From Pseudomonadota bacterium (GTDB lineage Bacteria; Pseudomonadota; Alphaproteobacteria; Sphingomonadales; Sphingomonadaceae), in assembly GCA_023386135.1 (NCBI GenBank), contig JAEWKG010000046.1, forward strand, positions 1 through 6,075: DNA of 6,075 nucleotides. The letters are read 5' to 3'. Below are positions 1 through 5,627 of the stretch, piece after piece (position 1 is the first letter of the stretch; every line of letters starts with the position of its first letter). The position numbers were made by a program, and so were the translations under genes. The notes below the pieces were generated by a model, which worked only from the letters and a program-made list of their open reading frames with translations, had not been told where the DNA came from and did no database searches.

Positions 1-55
1 TGGTGGTGCAGGCGGTGAGAAGGGCGAGGGCGGCGGCGGGAAGGATGCGCTTCAC
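1..55 (-). CDS. Putative lipoprotein, N-terminal fragment (runs off the window)
   Basis: Only the first 18 codons are in the window. Translation from a GTG start at 55 gives a short basic N-terminus (MKR), a hydrophobic alanine/leucine stretch and then LTAC at residues 13-16. This is a classical lipobox with the lipidated cysteine at position 16, followed by TT. It predicts export by Sec, cleavage by signal peptidase II and anchoring to a membrane on the periplasmic side. The start is supported by a GTGA overlap in which the GTG shares bases with the TGA stop of nadA, so translation is probably coupled to nadA. A G-rich run (GGGGG) lies about 7 nt upstream. Family and function cannot be told because the mature protein lies outside the window. 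A link to NAD metabolism is suggested only by position. Confidence 0.75.
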   Translation of the reverse strand, partial: MKRILPAAALALLTACTT

Positions 56-1044
56 GGGCGCGCCCCCAGATCGCCCTGACCGATCGTCCCGCTCGCCATC
101 TCGAGCATGCGGTCGAGGCTGCGCTTGGCCTTGAGGCGCAGGCCTTCCTCGATCTCGATGCGCGGTTCGAGGTCGCACAGCGCGGCGTAGAGTTTCTCGA
201 GCGTATTGAGCGCCATGTACGGGCAGATATTGCAGTTGCAGTTGCCGTCCGCGCCCGGGGCTCCGATGAACTTCTTCTCGGGGATCGCCAGTTCCATCTG
301 GTGCATGATGTGCGGCTCGGTCGCGACGATCAGGGTGTCGCCGGGGAAGGTCTTGGCAAACTGCAGGATGCCGCTGGTCGAGCCGACATAGTCCGCATGA
401 TCGACGATCGTCGGCGGGCATTCGGGGTGCGCGGCGACCGGTGCGCCGGGGTATTGCGCCTTCAATTTCAGGAGCTCGGTCTCGCTGAACGCCTCGTGCA
501 CGATGCACACGCCCGGCCACAGCAGCATCTCGCGCCCGAACTTGCGGCTGAGGTAGCCGCCGAGATGGCGGTCGGGGCCGAAGATGATCTTCTGTTCGGG
601 CGGGATCTGGCTGATGATCGTCTCGGCCGAGGAGCTGGTGACGATCACGTCCGACAGCGCCTTCACCTCGGTCGAGCAGTTGATGTAGGTCAACGCGATG
701 TGGTCGGGGTGCGCCTCGCGGAACGCCGCGAACTTCTCCGGCGGGCACGAGTCCTCAAGGGAGCAGCCGGCGTCCATGTCGGGCAGGACGACGATCTTTT
801 CGGGGCTGAGGATCTTGGCGGTGTCGGCCATGAACTTGACCCCGCAGAACGCGATCACGTCGGCGTCGGTCTCGGCCGCCTTGCGGCTGAGTTCGAGGCT
901 GTCGCCCACGAAGTCGGCGATGTCCTGGATCGCTGGCTTCTGGTAATAATGCGCCAGGATCACCGCGTTGCGTTCCTTGCGCAGGCGGTCGATCTCGGCG
1001 AGCAGGTCGTCGCCGGTGGGCAGGCTGCGGGACAAGTCGGTCAT
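52..1044 (-). CDS. nadA: Quinolinate synthase NadA
   Basis: NadA is a cytoplasmic [4Fe-4S] enzyme that condenses iminoaspartate (made by NadB) with dihydroxyacetone phosphate to form quinolinate, the precursor of NAD. The 330-residue product has the normal family length. Visible family motifs are ILAHYYQ (29-35), GDSLELSRKAAETDADVIAFCGVKF (from 48), DMDAGCSLEDSCP (89-101), WPGVCIVHEAF (176-186), HPECP (206-210), STSGIL (222-227) and GNCNCNICPYMALN (267-280). The three cluster cysteines expected from characterised NadA proteins are C94, C180 and C274, and all are present. The frame is open 80 codons further upstream, but that stretch is low-complexity arginine-rich shadow of the preceding gene. 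The ATG at 1044 is chosen because it begins at the conserved region, has AAGGA 5 nt upstream and overlaps the upstream stop as ATGA. Genes nadB and nadC are not in the window. Confidence 0.98.
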   Translation of the reverse strand: MTDLSRSLPTGDDLLAEIDRLRKERNAVILAHYYQKPAIQDIADFVGDSLELSRKAAETDADVIAFCGVKFMADTAKILSPEKIVVLPDMDAGCSLEDSCPPEKFAAFREAHPDHIALTYINCSTEVKALSDVIVTSSSAETIISQIPPEQKIIFGPDRHLGGYLSRKFGREMLLWPGVCIVHEAFSETELLKLKAQYPGAPVAAHPECPPTIVDHADYVGSTSGILQFAKTFPGDTLIVATEPHIMHQMELAIPEKKFIGAPGADGNCNCNICPYMALNTLEKLYAALCDLEPRIEIEEGLRLKAKRSLDRMLEMASGTIGQGDLGARP

Positions 1045-1628
1045 CGGAATCCTTGACGCTTGGACGCGAAGTATTCGCGCCGCGAAAGCGAGATAGGACC
1101 CTCGGCGCGGCGCGGCAATGGCGCGGGTTGGGACGCGGGTTCGTGTTGGACTTGTCCCTGGGAATCGGGTGCGAAACTCTGTGACCATTCGCCCGCCGGC
1201 TCTTCGTCGATGCCGAACCGGTCGAGCGCGGCGAGGTGGCCGAGAAGCGCGGTATTGTCGGCTTTTTGCGCGATCGCGGTGCACTTGCCGCCGTAGATGC
1301 GCGGCTGGAGAAGGCCTTCGAGCGCGCGCCGGCGCCGCTCCTCGAATGTGACCTTAGGCTTGGGCCCGTCGCGGCCCAGCACCCGGTCCCACGCGGCGGC
1401 GAAGCTTTCAGCGCCTGGCCTGGCGCGCAGGCGGTAGGCGGTCTCGCGCGCCATGCCGACCTCGCGCGCCGCCTTGGTGACCGAGCGGGTGATCGCCAGC
1501 TCGGCGAGGAAGCGCGCTTGCCGCTCGGGAGTCCATCCGTCGCGGCGCGCGCGCTGGTGAACTGGCAGGAAGGCCGGCACGCGCGGATGATGCGCCTTGC
1601 GGCGGCGGGCTTTCGGATAGGTCTTCAT
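1041..1628 (-). CDS. Helix-turn-helix protein of unknown function, coupled to nadA
   Basis: A 195-residue soluble, strongly basic protein. After an arginine/lysine-rich N-terminus (residues 3-30), GWTPERQARFLAELAITRSVTKAAREVGMARETAYRLRARPGAESFAAAWDRVL spans about residues 31-84. The part SVTKAAREVGMARETAYRLR (49-68) reads as a helix-turn-helix, as in resolvase- or terminase-small-subunit-like DNA-binding segments. A second basic, helical stretch (EERRRRALEGLL, 97-107) precedes IYGGKCTAIAQKADNTALLGHLAALDR (111-137). The C-terminus from about 141 is proline- and acid-rich and looks disordered. I recall similar proteins as common hypotheticals in Sphingomonadales, with no assigned role. The ATG at 1628 is the nearest good start upstream of the conserved part; no close Shine-Dalgarno sequence is seen, AAGGGG being 22 nt away. 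The stop overlaps the nadA start (ATGA), which supports the gene being real and co-transcribed. DNA binding is inferred. Confidence 0.85.
   Translation of the reverse strand: MKTYPKARRRKAHHPRVPAFLPVHQRARRDGWTPERQARFLAELAITRSVTKAAREVGMARETAYRLRARPGAESFAAAWDRVLGRDGPKPKVTFEERRRRALEGLLQPRIYGGKCTAIAQKADNTALLGHLAALDRFGIDEEPAGEWSQSFAPDSQGQVQHEPASQPAPLPRRAEGPISLSRREYFASKRQGFR
1050..1054 (-). promoter_or_regulatory. Ribosome binding site of nadA
   Basis: AAGGA on the minus strand with a 5-nt spacer (TTCCG) before the ATG at 1044. It lies inside the last codons of the upstream helix-turn-helix gene. It decides the nadA start against the much longer open frame. Confidence 0.8.
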
Positions 1629-1642
1629 CACGCAGGGTGATG
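1626..1642. promoter_or_regulatory. Inverted repeat over the start codon of the HTH gene
   Basis: A perfect 6-bp inverted repeat, CATCAC - 5 nt - GTGATG. The last three bases of the minus-strand right arm are the ATG of the helix-turn-helix gene. In the mRNA the start codon would pair with CAU in the left arm, masking it. In DNA it could be an operator. Its extent is short, so chance is possible. The observation is direct; any function is inferred. Confidence 0.3.
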
Positions 1643-1660
1643 CAGATTTCGCCCCTTGTA

Positions 1661-1680
1661 GGAAAGCGGCGCGTCGCCGC
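1661..1680 (-). terminator. Possible weak intrinsic terminator after the membrane-protein gene
   Basis: Read on the minus strand this is GCGGCG-ACG-CGCCGC (a perfect 6-bp GC stem with a 3-nt loop, 1680-1666) followed by TTTCC. It lies just after the stop of the 1688-2491 gene and before the HTH-nadA operon. The T tract is only three bases, so termination would be partial or need Rho. It could act as an attenuating or mRNA-protecting hairpin instead. Confidence 0.35.
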
Positions 1681-1695
1681 CGGCTGGTCAGCCGG
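1680..1695. repeat. Perfect hairpin across the stop codon of the membrane-protein gene
   Basis: CCGGCT - GGTC - AGCCGG is a perfect 6-bp inverted repeat with a 4-nt loop. The minus-strand TGA stop (1690-1688) falls at the stem/loop edge. It abuts the hairpin at 1666-1680, giving two tandem hairpins at the 3' end of that gene. Confidence 0.5.
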
Positions 1696-2491
1696 GGTTG
1701 TGCGGCCTGCGCCCGCCGTCCACCGGCGGGGCCGCGAACGCCATGCCGTCGATCGATGCGCCCGGGGTGCCGGCGGTGACCGAGCGGTAGAGGCTGTCTC
1801 CCAGCTTGGTCGGCGCGATCAGTCCCGGCAGCGCGATCAGCACCGCGAGTCCCGCGAAGCAGCACCACCACGCCGGATGCACGCGGCCGGTCTGCTTGAG
1901 ATCGCGAATGGCGCCGATCAGGGGGAAGATCACGCCTGCCGCAACCGCCGCCTGGAAGGCATAGGGGATCAGCAGCGGCATCGGCAGCAGGCGGCCGAAG
2001 CCCGGGCCCATGATCATCGTCATCCCGCTGATGTGCAGCCGCGCGTGCCAGTCGGTCCGGTGACGCAGCTTGACCGCGGCGAGGGTGAACGAGACGAACA
2101 GCAGGATCGACAGCGGGTTGGCGATCAGGAAGTGCTGCGGCTGGAAGAAGAACGGCGCGGTGCCATTGCGCACCACCGCGGTGATCACCAGCAGCCCTGC
2201 GGTCACCATCAGCGCCATCCACGCGACCGCCACCCAGCCCAGCTTGCGGTGCAGCGCCATCGGGCCGCGGGTAGCGAGCCAGCTCTGCGTCACGAAGATC
2301 GCGGTCCAGCCCATGAAGGCGATCGCGTGGAAATGGACCCGCAGCGGCGCCGCGAAGGTCGATCGGCCGGCGAGGAACTGGGTCGAGAACCCGGCGACGA
2401 TCACCAGCGCCATGCAGATGGCGAGGTTGCTGAAGAACCGCTCCGCGCGAGCCGGTTCCTCGTACGGTGCAGTTGCGGCCAAAGTTGCCAT
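1688..2491 (-). CDS. Multi-pass inner-membrane protein of unknown function
   Basis: A 267-residue integral membrane protein with about six hydrophobic segments, roughly at residues 20-40, 52-72, 84-106, 120-140, 168-190 and 207-227. There is no cleavable signal peptide. The short N-terminus (MATLAATAPYEEPARAERFF) and the glycine/proline-rich tail from about 241 are probably outside the bilayer. Histidines cluster near segment ends: VHFHAIAFMGW (52-62), LHRKLGW (80-86), TDWHARLHISGMTMIMGPGFGR (146-167) and VHPAWW (204-209). Such pairs could bind heme or metal, as in small b-type cytochromes, but this is inference; no CxxCH motif is present. I do not recognise a named family with confidence; DUF2306-like proteins have a broadly similar plan. 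The ATG start is backed by GGAGGGG upstream. A 59-nt gap and GC hairpins separate it from the HTH-nadA operon, and 93 nt from the DUF4230 gene upstream. Confidence 0.9.
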   Translation of the reverse strand: MATLAATAPYEEPARAERFFSNLAICMALVIVAGFSTQFLAGRSTFAAPLRVHFHAIAFMGWTAIFVTQSWLATRGPMALHRKLGWVAVAWMALMVTAGLLVITAVVRNGTAPFFFQPQHFLIANPLSILLFVSFTLAAVKLRHRTDWHARLHISGMTMIMGPGFGRLLPMPLLIPYAFQAAVAAGVIFPLIGAIRDLKQTGRVHPAWWCCFAGLAVLIALPGLIAPTKLGDSLYRSVTAGTPGASIDGMAFAAPPVDGGRRPHNPG

Positions 2492-2499
2492 GCCGATTT

Positions 2500-2506
2500 C
2501 CCCTCC
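2500..2506 (-). promoter_or_regulatory. Ribosome binding site of the membrane-protein gene
   Basis: GGAGGGG on the minus strand, with its last base 8 nt before the ATG at 2491. It is the clearest Shine-Dalgarno sequence in the window and fixes the start. Confidence 0.75.
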
Positions 2507-2548
2507 GAAAACCAGCGACCCCGGATATTGTCTTATGGCTGCGAATTA

Positions 2549-2563
2549 CTCCCGGCGCGGGAG
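2549..2563 (-). terminator. Hairpin after the MBL-DUF4230 operon, possible weak terminator
   Basis: On the minus strand CTCCCG-CGC-CGGGAG forms a perfect 6-bp stem with a 3-nt loop, 21 nt past the stop of the DUF4230 gene, and is followed by TAATT. The tail is not a proper T run. It may end the operon weakly, or be a protein-binding site upstream of the next gene, whose start is 57 nt further on. Confidence 0.3.
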
Positions 2564-2584
2564 AGGGTCAATCGCGCGCGCGGG

Positions 2585-3265
2585 TCAGGTCCCCGCCTTC
2601 TCGCCCTCGAACCGGACCGTCACCTTGGCGTTCTCGTAGCCCGCGACCTGCAACGGGATGGCGAGGTTCTGGCGCACCGCTTCCTTCGCGGCGTTGCGGG
2701 CTAAGCTGAGGACTTGCGGATTCTTGGCGAACACGGCCGCCTTGCGCTCGGCCTGCAGCGAGTTGTTTTTCGACAGGCTGCGCTGCGCACCCGCGGTCAC
2801 CCAGTTGCCTTCGGTGAACACCCGCGCCTGCGCCTCGTCGAGGTTGGGGCGGGAGATGCGCAGCGGCGGCAGGACGACATCGAGCGTTTCGCTCGCTGCA
2901 TCCCACTTGAACGCGTCGCGGTCCATGTTGGCGAGGTCGAGCCGGTAGGTGACGGTCGCGGGAATGATCGAGGCTTGGCGGCTCTTGAGCAGGTCGATGC
3001 CGAGCACGCCCTGCGCGTTCTGGCTTTCGGCGACGATCTCGAACCGGCTGGAGAAGACGTTGAGCGAGTTCTGCTTCTCGAACGCCAGCATCGCGCTGCC
3101 GACCGGATCGCCCTCCTCGGAGTGGAAGAAGGCGCGCCAGGTCAGCCACCCGACCGCGGCGAGCAGCACGATCACGATCAGCCACGGCATCGCCTGGATG
3201 CGCGCGAGAGGGCGCTCGTCGACGACGGGCGTGCGCACGTCGCGGTCGGTTACTGTCCGGTCCAT
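2585..3265 (-). CDS. Membrane-anchored DUF4230 protein
   Basis: A 226-residue protein with a short charged cytoplasmic N-terminus, one transmembrane segment at about 28-46 (WLIVIVLLAAVGWLTWRAFF) and a soluble remainder that should face the periplasm. The soluble part matches my recollection of DUF4230: a beta-rich section (RFEIVAES, TVTYRLDLANM, FKWDAASETLDVVLPPLRISRPNLDE, about 74-144), then a helical section (QAERKAAVFAKNPQVLSLARNAAKEAVRQNLAIPL, about 171-205) and a final strand (KVTVRFE). The function of the family is unknown to me. An in-frame TGA lies 6 nt before the ATG, so 3265 is the earliest possible start. GGTGAGG sits very close to it. The first 16 nt overlap the end of the MBL-hydrolase gene, which points to coupled expression. 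The C-terminus ends in EGEKAGT. Confidence 0.9.
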   Translation of the reverse strand: MDRTVTDRDVRTPVVDERPLARIQAMPWLIVIVLLAAVGWLTWRAFFHSEEGDPVGSAMLAFEKQNSLNVFSSRFEIVAESQNAQGVLGIDLLKSRQASIIPATVTYRLDLANMDRDAFKWDAASETLDVVLPPLRISRPNLDEAQARVFTEGNWVTAGAQRSLSKNNSLQAERKAAVFAKNPQVLSLARNAAKEAVRQNLAIPLQVAGYENAKVTVRFEGEKAGT

Positions 3266-4125
3266 ACCTCACCCGAACGGGCGATCATGCCGCGCCGTTC
3301 CAGATCGATCAGGTGCGCGGTCACGCTCATCTCCGCCGCGCCGGTCAGCCGGGGGTCGAGGCCCTTGTACATCAGCGGCACGAAATCGGCGGCGCGCATC
3401 TCGCCGTGCTCGCTGAGCAGGCGGACGATCTGGTTCTCGCGCTGGCGGCGGTGGCCGATCATCCCGCGCACCAGCTGGCGCGGCTTGTCGATCTGCGGGC
3501 CGTGCGCGGGGTAGTAGACCGTGTCCTCGCGGGCGTAGAGCTTGTCGAGGCTGGCCATGTAGGCGGTCATGTCGCCGTCCGGTGGGACCACCACGCTGGT
3601 CGACCACCCCATCACGTGATCGCCGGTGAACAGCGCGCCGCTCTCTTCCAGCGCGAAGCACAGGTGGTTGGAGGTGTGGCCTGGGGTGTGGACCGCGCGA
3701 AGGGTCCAGCCGTCGCCGGTCATCGCCTCGCCATCCTCCATCACCCGGTCGGGGGCGTAGTCGCGGTCGAACGCGGCGTCGGCGCGCGGTCCGCTGTCGT
3801 CGAGCACCAGCGGCGCGCAACCGACGATCGGCGCGCCGGTCCGCTCGGCCAGCGGGCGCGAGGCGGGGGAGTGGTCGCGGTGAGTGTGGGTGCACATGAT
3901 CGCCGCCACCTTGGCGTCCCCGATCGCGGCAAGCAGCGCGTCGAGGTGCGCCGGTTCGGCCGGGCCGGGGTCGATCACTGCGACGTCGCTGCCGTTGCCG
4001 ACGACGTACGTTTCGGTCCCGGTGTAGGTGTAGGGCGAGGGATTGGGCGCCAGAACGCGGCGCACGAGCGGTTCAACCTGCTCGGCGACGCCGGTCGGCC
4101 AGGGTTTGGGCGGGGGTCCTGCCAT
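3250..4125 (-). CDS. MBL-fold metallohydrolase with C-terminal winged helix (LACTB2/glyoxalase-II-like)
   Basis: A 291-residue cytoplasmic hydrolase. The metallo-beta-lactamase fold covers about residues 25-215. The complete two-metal ligand set is visible: H80, H82, D84 and H85 in THTHRDH, H150 in HTPGHTSNH, D169 in FTGDH and H208 in PAHGP. The N-terminal NPSPYTYTGTETYVVG (28-43) resembles the LACTB2 / RNase-Z-related thioesterase-like branch, as does the C-terminal helical winged-helix region (about 217-288, ending HLIDLERRGMIARSGEVW). The substrate cannot be read from sequence; thioesters, glutathione thioesters or RNA are known for relatives. The open frame extends 13 codons further (to 4164). 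I prefer the ATG at 4125 because MAGPPPKPWP leads straight into conserved sequence and the extension would run into the glpK start. No Shine-Dalgarno sequence precedes 4125, which fits leaderless initiation. The gene overlaps the DUF4230 gene by 16 nt. Confidence 0.93.
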   Translation of the reverse strand: MAGPPPKPWPTGVAEQVEPLVRRVLAPNPSPYTYTGTETYVVGNGSDVAVIDPGPAEPAHLDALLAAIGDAKVAAIMCTHTHRDHSPASRPLAERTGAPIVGCAPLVLDDSGPRADAAFDRDYAPDRVMEDGEAMTGDGWTLRAVHTPGHTSNHLCFALEESGALFTGDHVMGWSTSVVVPPDGDMTAYMASLDKLYAREDTVYYPAHGPQIDKPRQLVRGMIGHRRQRENQIVRLLSEHGEMRAADFVPLMYKGLDPRLTGAAEMSVTAHLIDLERRGMIARSGEVWTGQ

Positions 4126-4132
4126 GCGCTTG

Positions 4133-4161
4133 CATATGGGGGCCGCGATGCCGCATGTCAC
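4133..4161 (-). promoter_or_regulatory. Candidate promoter of the MBL-DUF4230 operon
   Basis: On the minus strand GTGACA (4161-4156, five of six bases of the TTGACA consensus) is followed after exactly 17 nt by CATATG (4138-4133, three of six bases of TATAAT). A start of transcription about 7-8 nt downstream would fall at the A of the ATG at 4125, giving a leaderless mRNA. This agrees with the lack of a ribosome binding site there. The -35 box overlaps the first codons of the longer glpK start. CATATG is palindromic and could also serve glpK, but I find no good -35 for that direction. Confidence 0.35.
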
Positions 4162-4166
4162 CACGC

Positions 4167-5627
4167 ATGTCCGACCATATCCTGGTTCTCGATTCCGGCA
4201 CCACCTCGACCCGCGCGATCGCGTTCGATCTGGCGGGCCGGGTAGCGGCGGTGGTGCAGCGGGCGCTGACCCAGCACTATCCCCGCCCGGGTTGGGTCGA
4301 GCACGACGCGCAGGAGATCTGGCGCTTCACCCTCGCTTGCGCCGCGGAGGTCGCGGCCGAGATCGGGCCGGAACGCATCGCGGCGATCGGGATCACCAAC
4401 CAGCGCGAGACGGTGGTGGCGTGGGACCGCCAGTCGGGTGAGCCGCTCGCAAGGGCGATCGTATGGCAAGACCGCCGGACCGCCGACTTTTGCGCGGCGC
4501 TCAAGGAGCAGGGCCACGAAGCCGAGGTGCAGCGACGCACCGGCTTGCTGCTCGATCCCTATTTCTCCGCCACCAAGATGCGCTGGCTGCTCGACAACGA
4601 AGGCCAGGTGCGCAGTGCCGCTGAGGCAGGGCGCTTGGCGCTGGGCACGGTCGAGAGCTGGCTGGTGTGGAAACTGTCGGGCGGGGCGCATGTCAGCGAT
4701 GCCTCGAACGCCAGCCGCACCCTCCTGCTGCCCCTCGACGGGCCGCAATTCGACGAGGGGCTGTGCGAGCTGTTTGGCGTGCCACTCTCCGCGCTGCCCG
4801 AGGTGGCCGACACCCACGGAGCTATCGCCGAGACCTCGCTGCTTGGGCGGCCCATCCCGATCACCGGGCTGGCCGGCGACCAGCAGGCGGCGACCATCGG
4901 CCAAGGCTGTTTCGCTCCCGGCGAGACCAAGTCCACCTATGGCACAGGTGCGTTTGTTCTCACCAATATGGGGGAGAACGTTCCGAGATCATCGAACCGC
5001 CTGCTCGGCACGGTGCTGATGCAGCACGGCGGCCGCCGCACCTACGCGCTGGAAGGATCGGTGTTCGTCGCCGGCAGCCTGGTGCAGTGGCTGCGCGATG
5101 CGCTCGGCCTTATCACCAGCGCAGCCGAGACCGAGGCGTTGGCGCGTTCGGTGACGGACAGCGGCGGGGTGACCATCGTCCCTGCGCTGTCGGGTCTCGG
5201 CGCGCCGCACTGGAATGCCGAAGCGCGCGGCGTCATCGCCGGGCTGAGCTTTGCCAGCGGCCGTGCCGAGATCGCCCGCGCCGCGCTGGAGGCGATGGCG
5301 CACCAGACGCACGACCTCGCCCGCGCCTTTGCGGCGGACGGCGCGCCGTGGAATGCACTACGCATCGACGGCGGAATGAGCGCCAACGACTGGATGGCGC
5401 AGGATCTCGCCGACATGCTCGAACTGCCGGTCGAGCGGCCCGACATGGTCGAGACCACCGCGCTCGGCGCCGCTATCCTGGCGGGCGTGGGCGCCGGCCT
5501 GTTCGGATCGTTGGAAGAAGCGGCGCAAGCGATGCGCGGCGCGGTGCGGCACTTCACTCCGGCGATGGACGCGAGCGTCCGCGCCGAGCGGCTGGCCCGC
5601 TGGGCCCGCGCGCTCGCGGCGGTCTAG
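4167..5627 (+). CDS. glpK: Glycerol kinase
   Basis: GlpK phosphorylates glycerol with ATP to sn-glycerol 3-phosphate, trapping it in the cytoplasm for catabolism or lipid synthesis. The 486-residue product has the normal length of the FGGY carbohydrate kinase family. Motifs seen are LDSGTTSTRAIAFD (N-terminal ATP/phosphate loop, about 8-21), GWVEHDAQEIW (42-52), GITNQRET (75-82, glycerol-binding R and E), DPYFSATK (130-137), SNASRT (180-185), GLAGDQQAA (234-242, with D238 matching the catalytic aspartate of E. coli GlpK), STYGTGAF (256-263), ALEGSVFVAG (294-303), GLGAPHW (344-350) and DGGMSANDWMAQDLADML (401-418). The GGKGGTR loop that binds fructose 1,6-bisphosphate in E. coli is replaced by a shorter segment (LLGRPIPI). 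The start at 4167 (MSDHILVLD) matches the family N-terminus; an ATG at 4155 adds MSPR and cannot be excluded. No strong ribosome binding site precedes either. glpF, glpD and glpR are not adjacent. Confidence 0.98.
   Translation: MSDHILVLDSGTTSTRAIAFDLAGRVAAVVQRALTQHYPRPGWVEHDAQEIWRFTLACAAEVAAEIGPERIAAIGITNQRETVVAWDRQSGEPLARAIVWQDRRTADFCAALKEQGHEAEVQRRTGLLLDPYFSATKMRWLLDNEGQVRSAAEAGRLALGTVESWLVWKLSGGAHVSDASNASRTLLLPLDGPQFDEGLCELFGVPLSALPEVADTHGAIAETSLLGRPIPITGLAGDQQAATIGQGCFAPGETKSTYGTGAFVLTNMGENVPRSSNRLLGTVLMQHGGRRTYALEGSVFVAGSLVQWLRDALGLITSAAETEALARSVTDSGGVTIVPALSGLGAPHWNAEARGVIAGLSFASGRAEIARAALEAMAHQTHDLARAFAADGAPWNALRIDGGMSANDWMAQDLADMLELPVERPDMVETTALGAAILAGVGAGLFGSLEEAAQAMRGAVRHFTPAMDASVRAERLARWARALAAV

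Noticed and set aside
56..65. Ten-base palindrome GGGCGCGCCC at the nadA/lipoprotein junction as an operator
   Set aside because: It lies within nadA codons, and GC palindromes of this size are expected by chance in such GC-rich sequence.
301..1056. A long plus-strand open frame opposite nadA
   Set aside because: It is rich in V, G, D, R and H, as expected for the antisense of a high-GC gene, and has no recognisable domain. It is covered by the unmistakable nadA.
1045..1284. An 80-codon N-terminal extension of NadA
   Set aside because: It is arginine-rich, out-of-frame reading of the upstream HTH gene. A good ribosome binding site, an ATGA overlap and the normal family length all place the nadA start at 1044.
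1629..2222. A 198-codon N-terminal extension of the HTH protein
   Set aside because: It is low-complexity sequence in another frame of the membrane-protein gene, which has clear transmembrane segments and its own ribosome binding site.
2535..2574. TTGACC on the minus strand as the -35 box of a promoter for the membrane-protein gene
   Set aside because: At 16-18 nt spacing the only -10 options are GTAATT, TAATTC or AATTCG, which match the consensus poorly. The better -10-like CATAAG is 28 nt away.
2573..2582. CG dinucleotide run as a functional repeat
   Set aside because: It is a short simple run in a high-GC intergenic stretch, with no copy elsewhere in the window.
3313..4245. A 310-codon plus-strand open frame opposite the MBL hydrolase
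   Set aside because: This is an antisense shadow with low-complexity composition. The opposite strand carries the complete metal-ligand set.
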